Source: DASUAS01 sp963809795
GTDB taxonomy: Bacteria; Actinomycetota; Acidimicrobiia; IMCC26256; DASPTH01
NCBI GenBank assembly: GCA_963809795.1
Contig: CAWELN010000031.1
Span: 10,838 to 74,837, forward strand
DNA: 64,000 nucleotides
Reading direction: 5' to 3'
Part shown: in pieces, positions 18,220 through 27,679 of the stretch
Layout of the letters: the number at the start of each line of letters is the position of its first letter
Position numbering within the stretch: the first letter of the stretch is position 1
Position numbers and translations under genes: made by a program
Notes under the pieces: model-generated
Databases searched by the model: none
What the model was told of the DNA's origin: nothing
Seen by the model: only the letters and a program-made list of their open reading frames with translations

Positions 18220-19061
18220 GCGTGAGCGGGCCGCTCGACGGCCGGGTGGCCGTCGTCACCGGTGCGAGCCGCGGCATCGGCAAGGGCTGCGCGCTCGAGC
18301 TCGGTGCCGCCGGTGCGACCGTCTACGTCACCGCGCGGTCGGTGAGCGAGGACGACCACCCGCTGCCCGGCACGATCGGTGCCACCGCCGACGAGGTCAC
18401 CGCCGCCGGCGGCACCGCCGTCGCGGTCGCCCTCGACCACCGCGACGATGATGCCGTCGAAGCGCTCTTCCGGCGCGTGCTCGACGAGCACGGTCGCCTC
18501 GACGTCCTCGTCAACAACGCGTTCATCGTCACCAACGAGCTCACGTCGGGCAAGCCCTTCTGGGAGGTGCCCATCTCGAACTGGGACGACATGATCGACA
18601 TCGGGACGCGCTCCGCCTACGTCGCCAGTGTGTTCGCGGCGCGGCCGATGGTCGACGCCGGCGCCGGACTGATCGTCAACGTCAGCTCGTCGGGCGCGGA
18701 GGAGTACGCGTGGCAGGTTGCGTACGGCGTGGGCAAGTGCGCGCTCGACCGCATCACCGTCGACGCCGCACACGAGCTGGCGCCGTACGGCGTCTCGGTG
18801 GTGTCGGTCTGGCCCGGGTTCGTGCGGACCGAGCGCATCGACCTGGGCGTCGCCGCCGGGTTGCTCCCCGAGTCGCTCGACCTCAGCACCTCCGAGTCGC
18901 CGCGCTTCGTCGGCCGCGCGGTGGTCGCGCTCGCCGCCGATCCTGACGTCGCCCGCTGGACCGGCCGCGCCGTGCCCGCCCGCGACCTGGCCGACGAGTA
19001 CGGCTTCACCGACGTCGACGGGCGCCTCCCTGCCGGCCCCCTGCGCCACCGGACGGTGTAG
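18216..19061 (+). CDS. Short-chain dehydrogenase/reductase
   Basis: The protein has 281 residues, with a GTGA overlap at its start. The SDR signature is complete: VVTGASRGIGKGCALELG (dinucleotide-binding TGxxxGxG), LVNNAF, the catalytic Ser in NVSSSGAEEY, then YGVGK (Tyr-xxx-Lys). After the active site comes VVSVWPGFVRTERID, typical of NAD(P)H-dependent oxidoreductases related to the DHRS1-like group. It probably oxidises an alcohol or reduces a ketone for the same pathway as the aldolase, amidohydrolase and esterase before it. It is the last gene of that run; the next gene converges on it. Confidence 0.88.
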   Translation: MSVSGPLDGRVAVVTGASRGIGKGCALELGAAGATVYVTARSVSEDDHPLPGTIGATADEVTAAGGTAVAVALDHRDDDAVEALFRRVLDEHGRLDVLVNNAFIVTNELTSGKPFWEVPISNWDDMIDIGTRSAYVASVFAARPMVDAGAGLIVNVSSSGAEEYAWQVAYGVGKCALDRITVDAAHELAPYGVSVVSVWPGFVRTERIDLGVAAGLLPESLDLSTSESPRFVGRAVVALAADPDVARWTGRAVPARDLADEYGFTDVDGRLPAGPLRHRTV

Positions 19062-19113
19062 CGCCCCTCACCCACTTCCACCCCGACCGGCGTCGCCGTG
19101 TCCGGATCCCGCG

Positions 19114-21456
19114 TCAAATGACGCCGCTTCGGGAGAGCGCGGCGAGCTCCTCGTCGCTGAGGCCGAGCTCGTCGCGCAGCACCTCGGTCGTGTGCTGGCC
19201 GACGGTCGGCGCCGGCGCGCGGTACGAGTTGTCGAACCGGTCGGCGCGGAGGCCGGTGCCCGGGTAGCCGACGAGCCCCGCGAGTGGGTGCTCGAGCCAC
19301 TGGGTGAAGCCGCGCTCGGCCAGTTGAGGGAGCTCGTCCTGGATCATCTGGTCCCACACCGGCGCCGCCGGTACCCCGGCGGCGAGCAACGCGTCCACCG
19401 CGTCGTCGCGGTCGCGCCCGTCGAACCACGCAGCCAGCGCGGCGTCGATGCGGTCGGACGCGGCCCGGCGCCCCGCGCCGGTGGCGAGCGCGTCGTCGGT
19501 CGCCCACTCCGGCTCGCCCAGGACCCGCACCAGCGCACGCCACTCGTCGTCGCCGGTCACCGAGAGCGCCACCCACTGCTCGTGTCCCGCGCACGCGTAG
19601 ACGCCCTGCGGCGTCCCCGCCGCGCCGCGGTTGCCGGCGCGCTCGAGCAACGTCCCGTACGCCGACCACGTGACGATGGGCTCGGCGGCGACGTTCAACG
19701 CCACCTCCGCCATCGGCATCTCGATCATCTGCCCTTCACCTCTCCGGTCGCGGTGCTCCAGCGCCGCCAGCACCACGAACGCGCCGTGGATGCCCGCGAT
19801 GGGGTCGATGGTGCTGCGCACGAGCGCCTCGCCGCCCGCTTCGCCCGTCATCCACGCGATGCCCGACACCTGCTCGGTGGTCTGCGCGAAGCCGCTGCGG
19901 TCGCGCCACGGGCCGTCGAGCCCGAACGCCGGCATGCGCAGCAGGATGACGCCGGGGTTGCGGGCGAAGAGGTCGTGGTACTCGAGCCCGACGTTGCCCA
20001 GGACCCGGGGCGTGAAGTTCTCCACCACCACGTCGACCTGCTCGACCAGCCGCAGGACGAGCTCCCGGCCCTCGGGCGTCGAGAAGTCGATCGTCACCGA
20101 CCGCTTGGCCGGGTTGGTGCCGTGGAAGGTGGGCCCGAACTCCATCCAGTCGGGGTCGTGGGGCGGCTTCACGGTGGCGAAGCGCATGCCGTCGGGCCGG
20201 GTCGGCGACTCGATCTTCAGCACGTCGGCGCCGAGGGTGGCCAGGTGGTGCGTGGCGGCGGGCCCGGCCCAGAACGCGGTGAGGTCCAGGACGGTCACGC
20301 CGGTGAGCGGCAGATCGCCTGCTGCACCGCTGGCCGGCGGGCGCGGCTCCGGCCGCGTGTCGCGCCGTGATGCATCGCCGTCGTCGGCACCCAACGGGGG
20401 CGCGGGCGCGACCGGTTGCACCGGCGACGCCGACATCAGGAACGGCGACCGCGGTGCGAGGAACCCCTCCGGGCGCTCCACGAACACCTCGCGCTCGACG
20501 AAGTGGTCCATCGTCAGCACGTCGCGCCCGTTGCCCACCAGGGCCACCGGCACGCGGAACAGCTCACCGAGCTCGCAGATCTCCGCCGGTGTGTGCGTCT
20601 CCAGCCACGGGCGCACGACCGATTCGGCCAGCTCGCGGTTGCGGGCCCGGCCGCCCATCGAGTTGAGCCGGTCGTCACCCGAGAGGTCTTCGCGCCCGAT
20701 CATCGCCGCGAAGTCGGCCCACTGCTGCGCGGTGAACACGCAGAGGCCGATCCAACCGTCCTTGCAGCGGACGACCTGGGGCCAGTCGCCGCTGCGCGAC
20801 ATGAACGACACCGAGCCGGTGAACTGTCGGTACAGGGCGGGGTAGTTGTTCAGGCAGACGGCCATCACCTCGAGCGCGTTGACCTCCACCACCGAACCCG
20901 TACCCGTGCGGCGCGCGTACCGGTACGCGGCGAGCGCGCCCAGCGCCGCCATTGCGCCGGTGGCCCACCGTCCGTGGGCGATGCCCATCTGCAACGGTGG
21001 CGTGGCGAAGGTGCCGCAGCCCGACATCAGCCCGCACCACGCCTGCAGCGTGAACTCGGTGGCGGGCGTGCCCGCGAGCGGACCGTCGACGCCGAACGAC
21101 TCGATGGCCACCACGCTGGTGTCGGGCCGGCGCAGGCCGTCGGTCAGCGCGGCGGTCTCGCCGTCGCCCAGGATCACGTCGGCCCAGGCCATGAGCTCGT
21201 CGGCGCGCGTCGCGCCGGTGCCGGTCATGCTCGCCTTGCCGCCGTTGAGGAACGCGAACAGCGCGCCGGTCTGCCCGGTCGGCGTGTCGGGCGTCGCCGC
21301 CGACCACCGGCGCAGTGGGTCGCCGCCCTCCGAGCGCTCCAGCTTCACGACGTCGGCACCCTGGTCGCGCAGCAGCTTCCCCGCGTACGCGCCCGCGACC
21401 CCCTCGGAGGCCTCGAGCACCCGCAGCCCGTCGAGCGCGGGCAGTCGCTCGTTCAT
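19114..21456 (-). CDS. Double-length CaiB/BaiF (family III) CoA-transferase
   Basis: The 780-residue protein contains two copies of the roughly 380-residue family III CoA-transferase module. Copy one starts LPALDGLRVLEASEGVAGAY and copy two starts near residue 395 with LPLTGVTVLDLTAFWAGP; a Pro-rich linker joins them. Single enzymes of this family act as interlocked dimers, so the fusion can be a covalent pseudo-dimer. By eye the catalytic Asp position (the D of the PGYD-type motif) reads Glu in copy one (ATEFTLQA) and Ala in copy two (SGFAQTTEQ). The reaction moves CoA between carboxylic acids; the acids are unknown. The start overlaps the stop of the nitronate monooxygenase gene as ATGA. 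Confidence 0.82.
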   Translation of the reverse strand: MNERLPALDGLRVLEASEGVAGAYAGKLLRDQGADVVKLERSEGGDPLRRWSAATPDTPTGQTGALFAFLNGGKASMTGTGATRADELMAWADVILGDGETAALTDGLRRPDTSVVAIESFGVDGPLAGTPATEFTLQAWCGLMSGCGTFATPPLQMGIAHGRWATGAMAALGALAAYRYARRTGTGSVVEVNALEVMAVCLNNYPALYRQFTGSVSFMSRSGDWPQVVRCKDGWIGLCVFTAQQWADFAAMIGREDLSGDDRLNSMGGRARNRELAESVVRPWLETHTPAEICELGELFRVPVALVGNGRDVLTMDHFVEREVFVERPEGFLAPRSPFLMSASPVQPVAPAPPLGADDGDASRRDTRPEPRPPASGAAGDLPLTGVTVLDLTAFWAGPAATHHLATLGADVLKIESPTRPDGMRFATVKPPHDPDWMEFGPTFHGTNPAKRSVTIDFSTPEGRELVLRLVEQVDVVVENFTPRVLGNVGLEYHDLFARNPGVILLRMPAFGLDGPWRDRSGFAQTTEQVSGIAWMTGEAGGEALVRSTIDPIAGIHGAFVVLAALEHRDRRGEGQMIEMPMAEVALNVAAEPIVTWSAYGTLLERAGNRGAAGTPQGVYACAGHEQWVALSVTGDDEWRALVRVLGEPEWATDDALATGAGRRAASDRIDAALAAWFDGRDRDDAVDALLAAGVPAAPVWDQMIQDELPQLAERGFTQWLEHPLAGLVGYPGTGLRADRFDNSYRAPAPTVGQHTTEVLRDELGLSDEELAALSRSGVI

Positions 21457-22391
21457 GAGTAGTGCTTGGCGAGCGACTTCACGGTCTCGTGGAACTCGGC
21501 GATGGTCTCGTCGATGATCTCCGCGACCGGCTTCACCTCGTCGATGCTGCCCGCGACCTGGCCGCCGAACGCGAACGACGCGTCGAGGTCACCCCCGAAG
21601 TAGAGCGACAGCAGGCCTTCGAGCGGCGCCATGGGCACCCGCTCCTCGGTCTGCTCACGTGCCTCGCTGTAGGGCGTGGCCAGCACCCGGAACCCCGGCT
21701 TGTGGAAGCGGTTCAACATCACGGTGCCGGTCTCGGCGGCGTCGACGATCAGCCCCTTGTAGTTCTCGTGGACCGGCGACTCCGCCGCCGACACCATGCG
21801 GGTCCCCATCTGCACGCCCTCGGCGCCCAGCGCGAACGCCGCCGCCATGGTGCGCCCGTCGCAGATCCCGCCCGCCGCGATCACCGGCACGTCGACGCTC
21901 GCGCACACCAGCGGCACGAGCACCATCGACGCCACGTCGCGCGTGCTCTTGAAGCCGCCGCCCTCGCCGCCTTCGGCCACGATGCCGTCGACCCCGGCCG
22001 CGATCGCCTTCATCGCCGCGTGGAGGTTCGGCACGACGTGGAACACGGTGATTCCCGCGTCGTGCAGCGCGGCGGTGTAGCGCGGCGGATCCCCCGCCGA
22101 CGTCGTCGCGAACCGCACACCCTGGTCGTGCACGAAGTCGACGATGTGCGGGTCGCGCACGAACGCCTGGGCGATGTTCACGCCGAAGGGCTTCTCGGTG
22201 AGGTCGCGCATCTTGGCGATCTCCTCGCGCACCTGATCGAGCTGGCCCGACGACGTCTCGATGATCCCGAGCGCGCCGGCGTTCGAGACCGCCGACGCCA
22301 GTTGCGCACGCGCGATGTACCCCATCGGCGCCTGGATGATGGGGTGCTCGACGCCCAGCAATTGGGTGACTCGGTTCAGCATGCGGCCCAC
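21453..22391 (-). CDS. Nitronate monooxygenase / 2-nitropropane dioxygenase-like flavoprotein
   Basis: The protein has 312 residues. It opens LNRVTQLLGVEHPIIQAPMGYIA and contains GALGIIETSSG, the FMN-binding stretch VDGIVAEGGEGGGFKSTRD, VIAAGGICDGRTMAAA and LGAEGVQMGTRMV. This is the TIM-barrel flavoprotein family that oxidises alkyl nitronates, and that also includes FabK-like enoyl reductases. In actinobacterial catabolic clusters such genes often sit beside CoA-transferases. The real substrate may be a nitronate or an unsaturated acyl group. It is co-transcribed with the double CoA-transferase and divergent from a second one; the 53 bases before it hold both promoters. Confidence 0.85.
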   Translation of the reverse strand: MGRMLNRVTQLLGVEHPIIQAPMGYIARAQLASAVSNAGALGIIETSSGQLDQVREEIAKMRDLTEKPFGVNIAQAFVRDPHIVDFVHDQGVRFATTSAGDPPRYTAALHDAGITVFHVVPNLHAAMKAIAAGVDGIVAEGGEGGGFKSTRDVASMVLVPLVCASVDVPVIAAGGICDGRTMAAAFALGAEGVQMGTRMVSAAESPVHENYKGLIVDAAETGTVMLNRFHKPGFRVLATPYSEAREQTEERVPMAPLEGLLSLYFGGDLDASFAFGGQVAGSIDEVKPVAEIIDETIAEFHETVKSLAKHYS

Positions 22392-22444
22392 GCTACCGAG
22401 GTCTCCCGAGACCGCGAGCGGGCGTGCCAGGTAGGTTTGAGCGG

Positions 22445-24838
22445 ATGGATCTGCTGACGGATCTGCAGGTGGTCGACTGCTCCTCGGGGATCCCGGGGGG
22501 GTACTGCGCCAAGCTCCTCGGTGACGCCGGAGCCGACGTGGTCAAGGTGGAAGGGCCCGACGGCGATCCGCTCCGTCGCTGGACCAACCAGGGGTACTGG
22601 TCGGGGGCCGACCCGAACGCCGCCGACGGTGGCGGCGCGCTCTTCCAGTTCCTCCACTTCGGCCACCGCTCGATCGTCAAGGCAACCTCGCCGTTCGGGC
22701 ACGGAGCCGGCTTTGACGACGAGCTCGACGCGCTGCTCGGCGGTGCCGACATCCTGATCACCGACGCGCAGGGGCTCGCCGGCGATCCGGTTGCGCTCCA
22801 CGAGCGATATCCCCAGCTGGTCGTCGTCGCCATCACTCCCTACGGCTTGGCGGGCCCGTACGCCGACCGCCCGTTCACCGAGATCATCCTGCAGGCCGAG
22901 AGCGGCGCGTTGGCCGTGCGCGGGCACCCGAGCCGGGAGCCGGTGCAGGCCGGCGGGCGCACGATGGAGTGGGTCAGCGGGCTGTACGCCGCGGTCGCCG
23001 CGCTGGCCGCCACCCGCGTGGTGCGCCACGGCGGCCCGGGCGAGCTCGTCGACCTCTCCATGTCGGAGGTGGCGAACACCACCGGCACGACCGCGGCCGA
23101 CCTCATGGACTCGCTGCGCGGCCGCCCGAACCCGGAGACCCCGGGACGGAGCTTCGAGACCCCGTCGGTCGAGCCGACCTCCGACGGCTACGTCGGCTTC
23201 AACACCAACACCCGGACCCAGTTCGACAGCTTCCTGCTGATGATCGAGCGTCCCGACCTCATCGAGGCGGGGTTCTGGGCGCCGATCGCCAACCGGATCA
23301 AGAACTGGGAGGAGTGGAACGGGATCATCCACGACTGGACGACCGAGCACACGACCGCCGAGGTCGTGGCGCTGGCCGCCGAGCTGCGGATCCCGGTGGC
23401 GCCGGTGTCGGACGGTCCCGCGGTCGCCGATCTCGAGCAGGCGAACGCCCGCGGCTCGCTGTTCGACGACCCGAGCGGCACGTTCCGCGTGCCCCGACGC
23501 CCGTGGCGGATCGACGGTGAGCTGGCGCCGCCGCCGCGACCGGCCCCGCGCCTGGGCGAGCACACCGGCACCGTCGTCCCCCGTCCGCCGAAGCCGCCCG
23601 CGACCCACGGCCCCGAGCTCCCGCTGCACGGCGTCAAGGTCGTCGACCTCACCGCGTGGTGGGCGGGGCCGTCGGCGTCGGCGATGCTCGCCGCGCTCGG
23701 CGCCGACGTCGTCCACGTGGAGTCGGTCACCCGGGCCGACGGCATGCGCTACACCAGCGGCGTCAGCACCGATCGTGACGATTGGTGGGAATTCTCCGCG
23801 CTCTTCCACACGTCCAACACCAACAAGCGCGACCTCACGCTGGACCTCACCCGGGCCGAGGGGCGGTCACTCGCGTTGCGCCTGATCGAGCAGGCCGACC
23901 TCGTGGTCGAGAATTACACGCCCCGCGTCATCGAGCAGTTCGATCTGGGTTGGGACGTCGTGCACGCCGCGAACCCCCGAGCCGTGATGGTGCGCATGCC
24001 CGCGTTCGGCCTCGACGGTCCGTGGCGCGACCGCCCGGGGTTCGCGCAGACGATGGAGCAAGTCACCGGGTTGGCGTGGCTCACCGGTCACGTCGACGAC
24101 CAACCGCGCATCCAGCGGGGTCCGTGCGACCCGAACGGCGGGATGCACGCGGTCGTGGGCGCGCTCGTGGCGCTCGAGCTGCGCGACCGCAACGGTGTCG
24201 GCTCGCTGGTCGAATCCACCATGTTCGAGGCCGCGCTCAACATCTCGGCCGAGCTCATCGTCGAGTGGACGAAGTACGGCAACGCGTTGACGCGCGAGGG
24301 GAGCCGCAGCCCGTGGGCCGCGCCGCAGGGCGTGTACGCCACCGACACGCGGGAGCGGTGGCTCGTGGTCTCGGTGGCGACCGACGAGCAGTGGTCCGCA
24401 CTGGTCGACGCGCTCGGGCGACCCGACTGGGCGACCGATCCTGCGTTGCGGACGCACGAGGGGCGGCGCGCCGCTCACGACCTCCTCGACGAGAAGCTGG
24501 GCGCGTGGGCGGCGGAGACCGACCTCGACAAGGCGGTCGACCTGCTCGTCTCGGCGGGGGTGCCGGCGGCGCCGGCGGTCGACGCCCGGCGCACGTCGGA
24601 GCACCCGCAGTACGTCGCCCGGGGCTACTACGAGTACCCGGAGCACCCGGTGATCGGTGTGCGCGGCCACCCGTCGGTGCCGTTCCGGTTCGCCAGCGTC
24701 GACCACTGGCTCCGCCGCGCGGCACCGACCCTGGGTCAGCACAACCACGAGATCCTCACCGACCTCGGCCTCACCGAGGAGGAGATCGCCGCGCTCGAGG
24801 CCGACGACCTGATCGGCACCCGACCCCTCGGACTCTGA
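22445..24838 (+). CDS. Double-length CaiB/BaiF (family III) CoA-transferase
   Basis: This protein has 797 residues from the ATG at 22445; a GTG-type start 21 bases earlier is possible but leaves less room for the divergent promoters. Two family III modules are present: DLLTDLQVVDCSSGIPGGYC at the start and LPLHGVKVVDLTAWWAGPSA near residue 393. The second copy closely resembles that of the gene at 19114 (RMPAFGLDGPWRDR, then GFAQTMEQVTGLAW). The expected catalytic Asp reads Glu in copy one (PFTEIILQA) and Ala in copy two, as in its neighbour, so the pair are paralogues with the same unusual active site. It probably loads CoA on a catabolic acid. Confidence 0.82.
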   Translation: MDLLTDLQVVDCSSGIPGGYCAKLLGDAGADVVKVEGPDGDPLRRWTNQGYWSGADPNAADGGGALFQFLHFGHRSIVKATSPFGHGAGFDDELDALLGGADILITDAQGLAGDPVALHERYPQLVVVAITPYGLAGPYADRPFTEIILQAESGALAVRGHPSREPVQAGGRTMEWVSGLYAAVAALAATRVVRHGGPGELVDLSMSEVANTTGTTAADLMDSLRGRPNPETPGRSFETPSVEPTSDGYVGFNTNTRTQFDSFLLMIERPDLIEAGFWAPIANRIKNWEEWNGIIHDWTTEHTTAEVVALAAELRIPVAPVSDGPAVADLEQANARGSLFDDPSGTFRVPRRPWRIDGELAPPPRPAPRLGEHTGTVVPRPPKPPATHGPELPLHGVKVVDLTAWWAGPSASAMLAALGADVVHVESVTRADGMRYTSGVSTDRDDWWEFSALFHTSNTNKRDLTLDLTRAEGRSLALRLIEQADLVVENYTPRVIEQFDLGWDVVHAANPRAVMVRMPAFGLDGPWRDRPGFAQTMEQVTGLAWLTGHVDDQPRIQRGPCDPNGGMHAVVGALVALELRDRNGVGSLVESTMFEAALNISAELIVEWTKYGNALTREGSRSPWAAPQGVYATDTRERWLVVSVATDEQWSALVDALGRPDWATDPALRTHEGRRAAHDLLDEKLGAWAAETDLDKAVDLLVSAGVPAAPAVDARRTSEHPQYVARGYYEYPEHPVIGVRGHPSVPFRFASVDHWLRRAAPTLGQHNHEILTDLGLTEEEIAALEADDLIGTRPLGL

Positions 24839-24849
24839 GAGAGCAGACC

Positions 24850-26033
24850 ATGCCCACCACCGGCACACCAACCGATCTGTTCGACCGGGTCGACGTCATC
24901 GACGTCGACACCCATCTCACCGAGCCACCCGACACGTGGACCGCACGCGTGCCCGCCTCGCTGCGCGAACGGGTGCCCCACATCGAGCGCATCGACGGCA
25001 ACGACGTGTGGATGGCGGCGGGCGAACGGCTCGGGCATCCCGGCTACTACTCGATGGCCGGGCACGACGGCGTCATGCCGGTCTCGATCCCGAAGACGTT
25101 CGACGAGATCCCCGAGACGATGTACGACGCCGACGCCCGGTTGCGGTTCCTCGACGAACAGGGCATCCGCGCCCAGGTGCTCTACCCCAACGTCGGCGGC
25201 TTCGGGAACGGCTACTTCCTGCGTCTCGGCGATCGCGAGCTGGTCACGCAGTGCGTGCGCGCGTACAACGACTTCCTCCACGACTGGTGCAGCGCCGATC
25301 CCGACCGGCTGCTCGCGGTGACCGCACTGCCGTTCTGGGACGTCGACCTCGCCATCACCGAGCTCCACCGCGGCATCGAGCTCGGTCACCGGGCGGTGAA
25401 CTTCTGCAACCAGCCCCAGGACTACGGCCAGCCTCCGCTCGCGCACCGTCACTGGGATCCGGTGTGGGCCGCGGCCCAGGAGGCCGGCATCTCGGTGAGC
25501 TTCCACGTCGGCGGCGGCTCGATGGGCACGCAGTTCGGCGACGACGCCGAGATGGGGTGGATGACGAACTTCGCCAAGGTGTCGTCGTTCATCTTCCTCG
25601 ACAACCTGCGCAGCATCGGCGACCTCATCTTCGGCGGCGTGTGCCACCGCTTCCCCGAGCTCCAGCTGGTGTCGGTGGAGTCGGGGGTGGGCTGGATCCC
25701 TGCGGCATTGGAGACCTTCGACTGGCAGTGGCGCAACGGCGGCGTGCGCGACGAGCACCCGGAGTACGACCTGTTGCCGAGCGAGTACTTCCGGCGTCAG
25801 ATCTACGGCTGCTTCTGGTTCGAGCAGCAGGTCGCGCTGGATGCCATCGCGCAGTACCCCGAGAACATCCTGTTCGAGAGCGACTACCCGCACCCGACGT
25901 GCCAGCACCCCGGTCCCCGCACGCCCGGTCAACGGCCGCGCGACTACGCGCAGGACGTGCTCGCGTCGCTGCCCGACGACGTCGTGCGGAAGGTGCTGCA
26001 CGACAACGCCGCGTCGGTCTACCACTGTCGTGA
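24850..26033 (+). CDS. Amidohydrolase-2 family protein, frameshifted at its extreme end
   Basis: The ATG at 24850 is 11 bases after the CoA-transferase stop. VDVIDVDTHLTEPPDTW gives the metal site; LRFLDEQGIRAQVLYPNVGG, GHRAVNFCNQPQDYGQP, ISVSFHVGGGSMG, RFPELQLVSVESGVGW and ILFESDYPHPTC follow. Length is about 393 residues. As written, the frame runs on through the next gene without a stop for more than 200 codons. One missing base near 26023 would end it ...ASVYHLS at the TGA 26031-26033, which would overlap the GTG of the hydratase gene, the arrangement seen between most genes here. The substrate is unknown. It is the closest relative of the gene at 13164. Confidence 0.75.
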
Positions 26034-26815
26034 GCGTGACCGCGCTCGACGCTCCGGATCTCGGGAGCCGCCACCTCGTCGCGAACGTCGCCGACCGGGT
26101 GCTGCACGTGCGCGTCGATCGGGTCGAGAAGCGCAACGCGTTCACCCAGGACATGTACCGCGGCCTGAAGCGGGCCGCGATCTGGGCCGATCGGCAGCCC
26201 GAGCTCGACGCGGTGTGCCTCACGGGCACCGGCGACTGGTTCGGCGTCGGCGGAGACCTCGCCGGCGACGCCGAGGACCCCGAGGGTCTGGCCGCGGAGT
26301 GGGACGGCACCGACCACTTCCCCTTCCGTCACATCGAGCGCTGCCGCAAGCTCTGGGTGGCGAAGATCAACGGTGCCTGCATCGCGGGTGGGCTCGACCT
26401 CGCCATGCACTGCGACGTGACCGTCGCGTCCGACCGGGCCCGCTTCCGCGTCCCCGAGCTCCTGCGCGGTCTGCCCGACCCCCACATGTCGGCGCGCCTG
26501 GTCGACGTGGTCGGCCTGGCCCGGGCGCGGTTCCTGTTCTTCACCGCCGCCGAGATCGACGCCCCGCGTGCAGCCGCGATGGGCCTGGTGGGCGAAGTCG
26601 TGCCCCACGACGAGCTCGACGCGCGCACGGAGTGGATCCTCGAGCAGATCCGCAGCACCGGACCGATCGCGCGCGCCACCATCAAGCGCGATCTCAACGC
26701 CCAGCTCCGGCCGGGTGACGTCTCCCTGTTCATGGTTCCCGGGCTCTCGGCCGAGATCGCCGAGGGCATGGGCGCGTTCGTCGAGAAGCGAGCCCCAGCA
26801 TGGCCACGACCCTGA
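26030..26815 (+). CDS. Enoyl-CoA hydratase/isomerase family protein
   Basis: The protein has 261 residues from GTG 26030 (a second GTG lies two codons on). Crotonase landmarks are VLHVRVDRVEKRNAF, the oxyanion segment FGVGGDLAGDAEDP, INGACIAGGLDLAMHCDV, and the Glu-bearing FRVPELLRGLPDPH. The C-terminal helix AEGMGAFVEKRAPAW is normal. It hydrates or isomerises an acyl-CoA. With the CoA-transferase two genes upstream, the order CoA-transferase-amidohydrolase-hydratase-dioxygenase suggests that a CoA thioester is the intermediate. Its last 16 bases overlap the dioxygenase gene. Confidence 0.85.
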   Translation: MSVTALDAPDLGSRHLVANVADRVLHVRVDRVEKRNAFTQDMYRGLKRAAIWADRQPELDAVCLTGTGDWFGVGGDLAGDAEDPEGLAAEWDGTDHFPFRHIERCRKLWVAKINGACIAGGLDLAMHCDVTVASDRARFRVPELLRGLPDPHMSARLVDVVGLARARFLFFTAAEIDAPRAAAMGLVGEVVPHDELDARTEWILEQIRSTGPIARATIKRDLNAQLRPGDVSLFMVPGLSAEIAEGMGAFVEKRAPAWPRP

Positions 26816-27660
26816 CCCCGACCATCACGCCCACCACGCGCGCCATCGGTGCGGTCGTCGACGCGGTCGACCTGCGCCACGCGCTCGACGACGCGACCGC
26901 GGGTCTGTTGCGCGACGCGCTGCACGAGCACTCGGTGCTGTTCTTCCACGACCAGGACCTGAGCGAGGACCAGCAACTCGCGTTCGCGTCGACCTTCGGC
27001 ACCGTCGGGCAGTATCCGCTCACCAGGATGTTCGGCGGCACCGCGCTCACGTCGACCATCGAGGACACCGCCGACAGCCCACCCGACGCCGACGGCTGGC
27101 ACACCGACGTCACCTGGGTCGCCGAGCCGCCCGCGTACGCGTTCCTCAACGCCCAGGTCATCCCCGAGCGCGGCGGCGACACGATGTGGGCGAGCCTGTT
27201 CGCGGCCTACGACGCGCTGTCGCCCGTCATGCAGCAGTTGTGCTGCCGCCTCGCCGTGCGTCACCACGCCGGCCCGGACTTCCGGGAACGGGTGACGCGT
27301 CGCGCCGGGGACGAGATGGCCGATCGCATCGTGGCCGAGTTCCCGCCGGTCGAGCACCCGCTGGTCCGCACGCATCCCGTCACCGGTCGGCGCGCGCTCT
27401 TCGTCGCCGGTGGGTTCATGGACCAGATCGTCGGGATGCACCGCGACGAGAGCGACCTCCTGCTCGACTTCCTCCGGCGCCACGTCGAGAACCCCAACTT
27501 CTGCGTGCGCTGGCGGTGGACGGCCGGTGACCTCGCGATCTGGGACGAGGCGAGCACGAACCACCGCGCCCTGTCCGACCACTATCCGGCGCACCGCGTG
27601 ATGCGCCGCTGCACGGTCGACGGCAGCCGTCCGTACTTCACCCCCGACCCGACCGACTAG
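26800..27660 (+). CDS. TauD/TfdA-type 2-oxoglutarate Fe(II) dioxygenase
   Basis: The protein has 286 residues. The iron-binding facial triad is visible: His and Asp in WHTDVTW, and a late His in the NHRALSDHYPAHRVMRR region, where the Arg residues bind 2-oxoglutarate. LFFHDQDLSEDQQLAFASTF near the N terminus is standard for the family. Known members hydroxylate taurine, phenoxyacetates, sulfonates or carnitine precursors; the substrate here is not evident. It overlaps the hydratase gene and probably ends that operon, as a 19-base gap with an AGAGGAGAGG ribosome site leads to an unrelated gene. Confidence 0.87.
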   Translation: MATTLTPTITPTTRAIGAVVDAVDLRHALDDATAGLLRDALHEHSVLFFHDQDLSEDQQLAFASTFGTVGQYPLTRMFGGTALTSTIEDTADSPPDADGWHTDVTWVAEPPAYAFLNAQVIPERGGDTMWASLFAAYDALSPVMQQLCCRLAVRHHAGPDFRERVTRRAGDEMADRIVAEFPPVEHPLVRTHPVTGRRALFVAGGFMDQIVGMHRDESDLLLDFLRRHVENPNFCVRWRWTAGDLAIWDEASTNHRALSDHYPAHRVMRRCTVDGSRPYFTPDPTD

Positions 27661-27679
27661 CAGAGGAGAGGGCAGCCCC

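Noticed and set aside
26034..26718. A C-terminal extension of more than 200 residues on the amidohydrolase at 24850
   Set aside because: The extension is out of frame over the enoyl-CoA hydratase gene, is Arg/Pro-rich like a shadow frame, and one missing base near 26023 gives a normal end that overlaps the next start.
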